Part shown: one piece after another, positions 6,845 through 11,652 of the stretch
Numbering within the stretch: position 1 is the stretch's first letter
Layout of the letters: every line of letters begins with the position of its first letter
NCBI GenBank assembly: GCA_018623875.1
Contig: JAAZUZ010000043.1
Location: 1 to 11,652, forward strand
Length of the DNA: 11,652 bases
Direction: 5' to 3'
Source of the DNA: Synechococcus sp. HW_metabat.21
GTDB lineage: Bacteria; Cyanobacteriota; Cyanobacteriia; PCC-6307; Cyanobiaceae
The notes under the pieces: model-generated
What the model was told of the DNA's origin: nothing
Seen by the model: only the letters and a program-made list of their open reading frames with translations
Database searches by the model: none
Made by a program: the position numbers and the translations under genes

Positions 6845-7512
6845 CCGATCCGTTTGGCTGCGATCTGCACGGATAGGGGCAGGATGCGGTGCTCTTGACG
6901 GTGAATGCGCTCCGAGAGACTCTCCTCGCTGTCCCCTGTCAGCACCGGCACCGCCGCCTGAACCAGTACCTGCCCGCTGTCCACCTCCAATTCCACGAGG
7001 TGGGCCGTGCAGCCGGTCAACGTGACACCAGCCTCAAGGGCTTGGCGGATGGCCTTGGCTCCTCGAAAGCTGGGTAACAGCGATGGGTGGATGTTGATCA
7101 GCCGCTCGGGGTAGGCCTGAATCAACGTGTCGGTCACAATCCGCATCCAACCGGCCATCACCACCAGGTCCACCTGGGCCGCTTTGAAGCGGGCCACGAG
7201 CGCCTGATCCAGCTCCTGCCTCGAGCCATAGAGCCGATGGTCCAGCACCAGGGATGGAATCCCGAGCCGCTTGGCTCGCTCAAGCGCCCCGGCGTTCGGA
7301 TTGTTGACGATCAACAGCTCCACCTCGGCGCTTAGGTGACCCGTTTGGCAGGCCTGAACCAGGGCCTCGAAGTTGCTCCCGGATCCGGAGGCCATCACCC
7401 CCAGGCGCAGGCGTCGCTCGGTGGTGATGGGCTGCGCTGGTGGCAATGGCCACTGGACGGCCAGTTCACCCCCGCTAGGGTCGGAAAAAGTGGAGTCCTG
7501 GCCATGTCCCAT
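6826..7512 (-). CDS. purN: Phosphoribosylglycinamide formyltransferase (GAR transformylase)
   Basis: PurN transfers a formyl group from 10-formyl-tetrahydrofolate to GAR, the third step of purine synthesis. From ATG 7512 it is 228 residues, slightly longer than the E. coli enzyme because of a variable N-terminal segment of about 35 residues rich in Pro, Ser and Gln. The core begins at LRLGVMASGSGSNF, the phosphate-binding loop. MAGWMRI is followed by INIHPSLLPSF with catalytic Asn140 and His142, and VDSG carries Asp178, matching Asn106, His108 and Asp144 of E. coli. The frame stays open to 7740, but that extra part is antisense to the DUF1257 gene and does not resemble PurN. With start 7512 the gene overlaps the DUF1257 start head to head by nine bases. 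Its stop overlaps that of argC. Confidence 0.93.
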   Translation of the reverse strand: MGHGQDSTFSDPSGGELAVQWPLPPAQPITTERRLRLGVMASGSGSNFEALVQACQTGHLSAEVELLIVNNPNAGALERAKRLGIPSLVLDHRLYGSRQELDQALVARFKAAQVDLVVMAGWMRIVTDTLIQAYPERLINIHPSLLPSFRGAKAIRQALEAGVTLTGCTAHLVELEVDSGQVLVQAAVPVLTGDSEESLSERIHRQEHRILPLSVQIAAKRIGLLDQG

Positions 7513-7848
7513 CTCTCCATCCTGCCAACGGTCCTCCAGGACGAGCGACTCCTCGCTCAGTCCCTCGAGGAACTCGGATACCTGGTCCACTGGGGCGGGC
7601 AGCTGAAAGGGTTTGCGGATCAACGGGAACCCGTAACCCTCTGGGTTCAGGTGACCCCTGAACAGCAGTTGGGATGGACCCGCCATCGCGACGGCAGCCT
7701 GGCTCTTGTCGGGGATCTGCAACGGCTGGGCCGCTCCCACTCGCTTCAGCAGCTTGTGGGCCAGATCACTCGGACCTACGCCGCCCTACGGGCCCTGGAA
7801 ACGGCAGCCACGGAGCTCTCCAGCGCTTGCGTTGAATTGATTAGCTGA
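7504..7848 (+). CDS. DUF1257 (Ycf35-like) protein
   Basis: This 114-residue protein resembles DUF1257, the family of plastid Ycf35, whose role is not established. The MSH-like start, a DLGY-type segment (LEELGYLVHWGG), the LKGF region, LGWTRHRDGSLALVGDLQRL and a closing VGQITRTYAALRALETA all follow the family pattern. The frame is open upstream to 7336, but that stretch is antisense to purN. ATG 7504 matches the conserved family start. It has no signal peptide or membrane segment. The M61-type peptidase gene starts ten bases after its stop, so they are probably co-transcribed. Any promoter must lie inside the purN coding region; I see no convincing -10/-35 pair there. Confidence 0.82.
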   Translation: MSHLSILPTVLQDERLLAQSLEELGYLVHWGGQLKGFADQREPVTLWVQVTPEQQLGWTRHRDGSLALVGDLQRLGRSHSLQQLVGQITRTYAALRALETAATELSSACVELIS

Positions 7849-7858
7849 AGCGACAACG

Positions 7859-9589
7859 ATGACTGGAATGGTTCAGGTCCAACTTGATCTGAGCAACCCT
7901 CAGAGTCATCTCTTGGGCGTCCAGCTCCGTTTTGAGGCTCCCCAACGGAACCAGCGGGTTTCGCTTCCGGGTTGGACCCCGGGCTCGTACCTGATCCGCG
8001 ACTACGTCAAACAGCTTGAGGGCTTCAAGGCCCACCAGCAGGGGCAAGTCCTGCCCGTCACGCGGATTGACCCGACCAGTTGGTGTCTCGATGCCGATCC
8101 CGACGGCGGTCCGGTCACGATCACCTATGCGGTCATGGCCACGGAGCTGACCGTTCGCACCTGCCATCTTGACCAAGACCACGGTTTTTTGGCGTTGGCC
8201 GCGGTTGTCCTTGAGGTGGAGGGGAAGCGTTGGCAGCCCCACCAGCTGTGTTGCCGTCTGCCCAAGGGTTGGCGTGCTTTTGTCCCGTTACCGCAGGACG
8301 GTATGGGCGCATGGCTGGCTTCGGACCTGGACCACCTGATCGACAGTCCTCTCGAGGCGGGGACCCATCAAGAGCGCAGTTTCGCGGTCCAAGGCGTGCC
8401 CCATCGTTGGGTCACCTGGTTTGCCGATCCTGCGACCGAGGCGTGGTTCCTCGAACGCCACCCTCAATTCTTCGACGATGTCGAACGGGTTTGTATGGCC
8501 TGCTGCCGACTGATGGGGCAAAGCGTTCCCGCCAGTTCGGACTATCTCTTCATCCTGCACCTGCTCGATGAAGGCTATGGCGGTCTTGAGCACGACGACA
8601 GCACCGTTCTCGTCTATGGCCGCCGGAACCTGGAGGCGGAGAACGGCTACCGCAAGCTGCTGCAGTTGATTGCCCATGAGTATTTCCACCAGTGGAATGT
8701 CCGTCGCCTGACCCCGGCGGAGTTGCGACCGGTGAACTACCAGCGCGCCACCGTGATTCCCACCCTGTGGTTTGCCGAAGGTGTCACCAGCTATCTCGAT
8801 CAGCTCCTTCCCCTGCAGGCTGGGCTGACGTCCGCTGCGGACTATTTCAAGGATCTTGGCGAGGACCTCAGCCGCTATTTCTTAAGTCCGGGGCGTCAGG
8901 TGCAGTCCCTCCGCGAGAGCAGTGAGGAGGCCTGGGTCAAGCTTTACAAGGCGGATGCCTACTCCGCCAGTAGTCAGATCAGTTACTACCTCAAGGGTGC
9001 TGTGGTCTCCCTCTGCCTGGACCTGCACCTGAGGCGCCATCAGAGTTCGCTGGCCAAAGTGATTCGCGGCCTTTGGCAAAGCCACGGACGTCATCGCCGC
9101 GGCTATCAGGAGGCGGATCTCTTCGCCGCTTTCGAGGCCGAGGTCCCCGGTCTGGCTGCCCTTCTGAGCCATTGGTTGATGGACGTCGACGACCCGGATT
9201 GTTCTGGCTACCTGTTGGATGTAGGCCTGGCGTTGGAGCCGGAGATGTCCAGCCATCCATGGACGGGGATGACCACGCGGCAGGACGCCGGATGGTTGGT
9301 TGTTCAGCGTGTGCAGCGTCATAGCCCTGCGGAACGGGCAGGCCTGATGGTGGGTGATGAACTGATCGGCCTGGCGGGTCAACGGCTGCACAAGCCCGAG
9401 CAGATCCCCGCGCTGCTTCGGGCGGAGCAGAACCAACCACTGCTCATGGCGCGCCGATCAACTCTGCGGGAGCTGACGCTTTGCAGCAGCGCACCCCAAC
9501 CGAAGCGGTACGTGCTCGGTCCTGTGGCCGCGGTGACTGCCGCTCAGCAGGCGGCTCAGGAGGCTTGGTTGCAACAGCGCGCGGGCTAG
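7859..9589 (+). CDS. M61-family metallopeptidase with PDZ domain
   Basis: This 576-residue protein matches the M61 glycyl-aminopeptidase-like family, zinc peptidases that act from the N-terminus, though the substrate here is unknown. Residues about 3-165 form the N-terminal beta domain with the PGWTPGSYLIRDY motif. The catalytic domain follows: GGLEH at 241-245, the zinc motif HEYFH at 273-277 followed by QWNVRRL, and WFAEGVTSYLD with Glu307 as likely third ligand. All expected catalytic residues are present. A PDZ domain lies at about 475-540 (GWLVVQRV, SPAERAGLMVGDEL), probably binding peptide ends. There is no signal peptide, so it should be cytoplasmic. ATG 7859 is used; ATG 7868 is equally possible. 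It lies between the DUF1257 gene and the amidase gene, with gaps of ten and two bases. Confidence 0.92.
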   Translation: MTGMVQVQLDLSNPQSHLLGVQLRFEAPQRNQRVSLPGWTPGSYLIRDYVKQLEGFKAHQQGQVLPVTRIDPTSWCLDADPDGGPVTITYAVMATELTVRTCHLDQDHGFLALAAVVLEVEGKRWQPHQLCCRLPKGWRAFVPLPQDGMGAWLASDLDHLIDSPLEAGTHQERSFAVQGVPHRWVTWFADPATEAWFLERHPQFFDDVERVCMACCRLMGQSVPASSDYLFILHLLDEGYGGLEHDDSTVLVYGRRNLEAENGYRKLLQLIAHEYFHQWNVRRLTPAELRPVNYQRATVIPTLWFAEGVTSYLDQLLPLQAGLTSAADYFKDLGEDLSRYFLSPGRQVQSLRESSEEAWVKLYKADAYSASSQISYYLKGAVVSLCLDLHLRRHQSSLAKVIRGLWQSHGRHRRGYQEADLFAAFEAEVPGLAALLSHWLMDVDDPDCSGYLLDVGLALEPEMSSHPWTGMTTRQDAGWLVVQRVQRHSPAERAGLMVGDELIGLAGQRLHKPEQIPALLRAEQNQPLLMARRSTLRELTLCSSAPQPKRYVLGPVAAVTAAQQAAQEAWLQQRAG

Positions 9590-9591
9590 CC

Positions 9592-10434
9592 ATGGTCCGC
9601 CTTGTCCCGGAGCAGCCCCTTCGGCATCCGTCACGGCCGGCCATGGGCTTGGCCCTTGTTGCGTTGGCGGCCATCGCGTTCGTTCCGCTTTGGCAACGGC
9701 ACAGCGGGTATTCAGCTCGCTTGCCAGCGCCCCTGCCGAACGCCCGACCTGCGCCCATGCCTCCAGCCCAGGCGGCCTGGAGCACTCCATTGTCGAAGCA
9801 GTGCGCAGTCAATGACCGCGCGCTTGTCGCCCGACTCAAGGCCCAGCGAGAGGGCCATGCGAGCAACCTGAAGCGGGTTCAGATCGATCCTTCCAATTAC
9901 GCCCAACGGGCTGCCCATGACGCTTTTGGCAATCCACTCTCAGCGACTCCAACGCTTGTCGTGCTGCATGAGACGGTTTTCGGGCTGCAATCCGCGCTGA
10001 ATACCTTCATTAAGCACAATCCCAGAGATGCAGATCAGGTCAGCTATCACCTCTTGATTGGCGAGAATGGTGATGCCGTCGAGGCGCTTCATCCGCGTTT
10101 TCGCGCCTACGGAGCTGGGTATTCCGCCTTTGACGGTGAGTGGGCTGTTTTGAATCCCGAGTTGCCTGGATCGATCAACAACTTCGCCCTGCATTTGAGC
10201 TTGGAGACCCCACTCGATGGTGAGAACAATGCATCTGGCCACAGTGGTTACAGCTCAGCGCAGTACGACTCCCTGGCGGTTGTCCTGGCGGATTGGATGA
10301 AGCGTTATCACATCCCCAAAGAGCGGATCACGACCCATCGCCACGTGGATCTCGGCGCGGAACGTGCCGATCCCCGCAGTTTCAATTGGCAGGCTCTGCA
10401 GCAGCGACTCGCGGCCCTCGGCATGCTCTGTTGA
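9592..10434 (+). CDS. Membrane-anchored N-acetylmuramoyl-L-alanine amidase (Amidase_2 fold)
   Basis: This protein should cleave the amide bond between MurNAc and the stem peptide of peptidoglycan. From ATG 9592, two bases after the peptidase stop, it has 280 residues. A basic start and one hydrophobic stretch at about 18-33 suggest an inner-membrane anchor or uncleaved signal, followed by a Pro/Ala-rich linker. The catalytic domain covers about 100-280. Zinc ligands inferred from AmpD and T7 lysozyme are His126 in VVLHET, His251 in THRHVDLG and Asp260 in ADPRSF. Arg258 sits near the position of the AmpD catalytic Lys. The frame is open to 9481, but the added part is antisense-like and overlaps the peptidase gene. 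The location, cell division or recycling role, and specificity are not shown by the sequence. Confidence 0.88.
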   Translation: MVRLVPEQPLRHPSRPAMGLALVALAAIAFVPLWQRHSGYSARLPAPLPNARPAPMPPAQAAWSTPLSKQCAVNDRALVARLKAQREGHASNLKRVQIDPSNYAQRAAHDAFGNPLSATPTLVVLHETVFGLQSALNTFIKHNPRDADQVSYHLLIGENGDAVEALHPRFRAYGAGYSAFDGEWAVLNPELPGSINNFALHLSLETPLDGENNASGHSGYSSAQYDSLAVVLADWMKRYHIPKERITTHRHVDLGAERADPRSFNWQALQQRLAALGMLC

Positions 10435-10485
10435 GCACCTCGAACTTGAAGCCTGGCTGGACCTTCACCCTCTGCTCAGATCTTG

Positions 10486-10905
10486 ATGACAGCTCGTGTT
10501 CCTCTTCTGTTGGCCTCGGCTTTAGCAGCACTGACGGCAATGGCCCCCAGCGTGGAAGCTGAAGTGAAACCGAGCCGATGCAGCCTCAAGACCCTGAGCG
10601 GGACTTACCTCTACAGCCAGACGGGGACCTGGAATGGTCGCCCTTACTCCGAAAGCGGACGGGAGAAATACGACGGCAACGGTGGCATCGAGGTTGTGCG
10701 TCGTGGATCCGACGGGCCAAGGCAAGCCGAAAGGGGGCGTTATGTGATCAGCAGTGATTGCATTGCCACGATGACCTATCCCAACGGTTTTGAGATGACC
10801 AGCTTTGTTGCGAGGGACGGTAGTCGCTTCACGTTCACCATCACCAAGGCCCCTGGCCGACTCCCAACCTCCATCTCTGGCTGGGAAGTTCGTGTGAATG
10901 ATTAG
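10486..10905 (+). CDS. Small exported protein of unknown function
   Basis: I do not recognise a named family. The 139 residues start with a typical signal peptide: Arg4, a hydrophobic stretch at about 5-20, and a likely cleavage after VEA at 23-25. The mature part of about 114 residues is rich in Gly, Ser, Thr and aromatic residues and looks all-beta. It has two cysteines (32 and 92) that could form a disulfide. The pattern of CSLKTLSGTYLY, then EKYDGNGGI, then GRYVISSDCIATMTY resembles small secreted beta-barrel proteins with the order Cys, G-x-Y, DGxG, G-x-Y, Cys. ATG 10486 is preferred to TTG 10483. It follows the amidase gene after 51 bases with no visible promoter or terminator, so co-transcription is possible. 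It converges on the edge gene. Confidence 0.72.
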   Translation: MTARVPLLLASALAALTAMAPSVEAEVKPSRCSLKTLSGTYLYSQTGTWNGRPYSESGREKYDGNGGIEVVRRGSDGPRQAERGRYVISSDCIATMTYPNGFEMTSFVARDGSRFTFTITKAPGRLPTSISGWEVRVND

Positions 10906-10914
10906 ATCTTTTTC

Positions 10915-11652
10915 TTAAATCAGTGGTGAGACCGGTTGGCTTTGCCTGCTGTAAACCAGTCCATGCAGTTCGGCATCTTGCATGTAGCGCAGAATCCGGG
11001 CTGGATAGTCCAGTTTTCCGTTGTGCAAATAGGCCAGAGTCGCGACGGTTTTCGCGTGCTGATGGAAGTGGCTGACGTTATTGGTTTCGCTCACATCACG
11101 CTCAAGCAGCTTCAAGAGCCTCATCATCTTTCCGGCAAGGAGTTCAACGTTGCGCTCAGGATCGAGAAGCTGATTGCGGGCATCTTGGATTTCTTCGGCG
11201 CTGGCATTGGGACGCAGCAGGCCCTGCTTTTCCATCTCGCTCAGACCCAACTGCGCGGGGCCATGGGTGCTGAATAGACCTGAATGGGCTGCCAAAGGGT
11301 GGTCTTCACCGGGTTTGGCGTGCTGCATCTCGTCAAACAAGATGGCCGCCAACAGCATCGGGTTGAGACCAGTCCGGCGGCTCTGCTGCTGAATGACCGG
11401 CTGGAGGGTTTGCAGCCGCGACACCGTGTGGTTCCGAAGGGGGGTGAACTGATCGACCCCTTTGGTGAACAGCCGTGCCAGAGGTGGCTGGGGTCCGTGG
11501 ACGCCAAAACGGCGTTGGAGTTCCTGCAGTTCTTCGGGGCTGAAACTTGTGGGATCTGACTGGCTTCTGCTGTCGACGCGATAGATGGCCACGCTCGGGC
11601 CCGGCTTCAAGACGTCCTCGATGAACGGGTAGGCGGCCAAGCTGGCTAGAGC
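10915..11652 (-). CDS. Possible lysozyme-like (lytic transglycosylase-type) protein, 5' end outside window
   Basis: The frame is open to the right edge, with a TTG at 11640 as the only start candidate inside the window. The residues before it (ALAS) suggest that coding continues, perhaps from a signal peptide. Counting from that TTG, there are 241 residues. The region NPMLLAAILFDEMQH (93-107) followed by HSGLFSTHGPAQLGLSEM (119-136) resembles the SLT/lysozyme pattern of a catalytic Glu in a helix followed by a G-x-x-Q segment; Glu104 would be the acid. The remainder is helical, with LLDPERNVELLAGKMMRLL matching the later helix in that fold. This is inference from pattern and no close family is recognised. 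It could act on peptidoglycan, or be a non-catalytic relative. Its stop lies nine bases from the end of the convergent small exported gene. Confidence 0.6.
   Translation of the reverse strand, partial: ALASLAAYPFIEDVLKPGPSVAIYRVDSRSQSDPTSFSPEELQELQRRFGVHGPQPPLARLFTKGVDQFTPLRNHTVSRLQTLQPVIQQQSRRTGLNPMLLAAILFDEMQHAKPGEDHPLAAHSGLFSTHGPAQLGLSEMEKQGLLRPNASAEEIQDARNQLLDPERNVELLAGKMMRLLKLLERDVSETNNVSHFHQHAKTVATLAYLHNGKLDYPARILRYMQDAELHGLVYSRQSQPVSPLI

Noticed and set aside
7513..7740. N-terminal extension of purN by 76 codons
   Set aside because: The stretch is antisense to the DUF1257 coding region and does not look like PurN; ATG 7512 gives a normal protein.
8882..9436. Open frame of 184 codons on the minus strand inside the M61 peptidase gene
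   Set aside because: It is antisense to a conserved catalytic and PDZ region, with no recognisable motif or start signal.
10906..10920. T-rich run after the small exported gene as an intrinsic terminator
   Set aside because: A T-run is present near 10907-10916, but I find no convincing stem before it.
1..11652. Mobile element, CRISPR, defence or toxin-antitoxin cluster
   Set aside because: No transposase, integrase, direct-repeat array, attachment site or shift in base composition was seen by eye; the genes are mostly conserved metabolic ones.

Overview
The window looks like a piece of core chromosome from a GC-rich picocyanobacterium of the Synechococcus/Cyanobium type. This rests on remembered family resemblance, not a search. 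The pointers are a DUF3110 protein beside dnaJ, a Ycf35-like DUF1257 protein, a short GTG-initiated cyclophilin, a fused RibB-RibA enzyme with an extra C-terminal region, mostly absent Shine-Dalgarno sequences, and one cyanobacterial HIP1 octamer. Genes are tightly packed on both strands. No tRNA, rRNA, CRISPR, insertion sequence, prophage or other mobile signature was seen, and no stretch over 300 bases lacks a gene.

Left block, + strand, 1-2586: the tail of a probable DnaK, a J-domain co-chaperone (dnaJ), a small DUF3110 protein and murQ (MurNAc-6-phosphate etherase, cell-wall recycling) run head to tail with very short gaps or overlaps. mtnP (methylthioadenosine phosphorylase, minus strand) converges on murQ with overlapping stop codons. 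It diverges from a cyclophilin-type prolyl isomerase at 3564-4004.

Middle block: ribBA (minus strand, first committed steps of riboflavin synthesis) converges on the cyclophilin gene across a long hairpin and diverges from argC (arginine synthesis) across a short promoter region. argC and purN (purine synthesis, minus strand) converge with overlapping ends. The likely purN start overlaps head to head with the start of the DUF1257 gene.

Right block, + strand, 7504-10905: the DUF1257 gene, an M61-type metallopeptidase with a PDZ domain, a membrane-anchored peptidoglycan amidase of the Amidase_2 fold, and a small exported protein of unknown function. A partial minus-strand gene at the right edge encodes a possible lysozyme-like protein.

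Most of this is housekeeping and I see no clear new multi-gene system. The points most worth checking are the missing canonical start codon for the conserved N-terminus of RibBA, the RibBA C-terminal extension, the head-to-head overlap of purN and the DUF1257 gene, the hairpin holding the ribBA stop codon in its loop, and the two uncharacterised proteins at the right end. Three genes (murQ, the amidase and the edge gene) point to peptidoglycan turnover, but they are not one operon.
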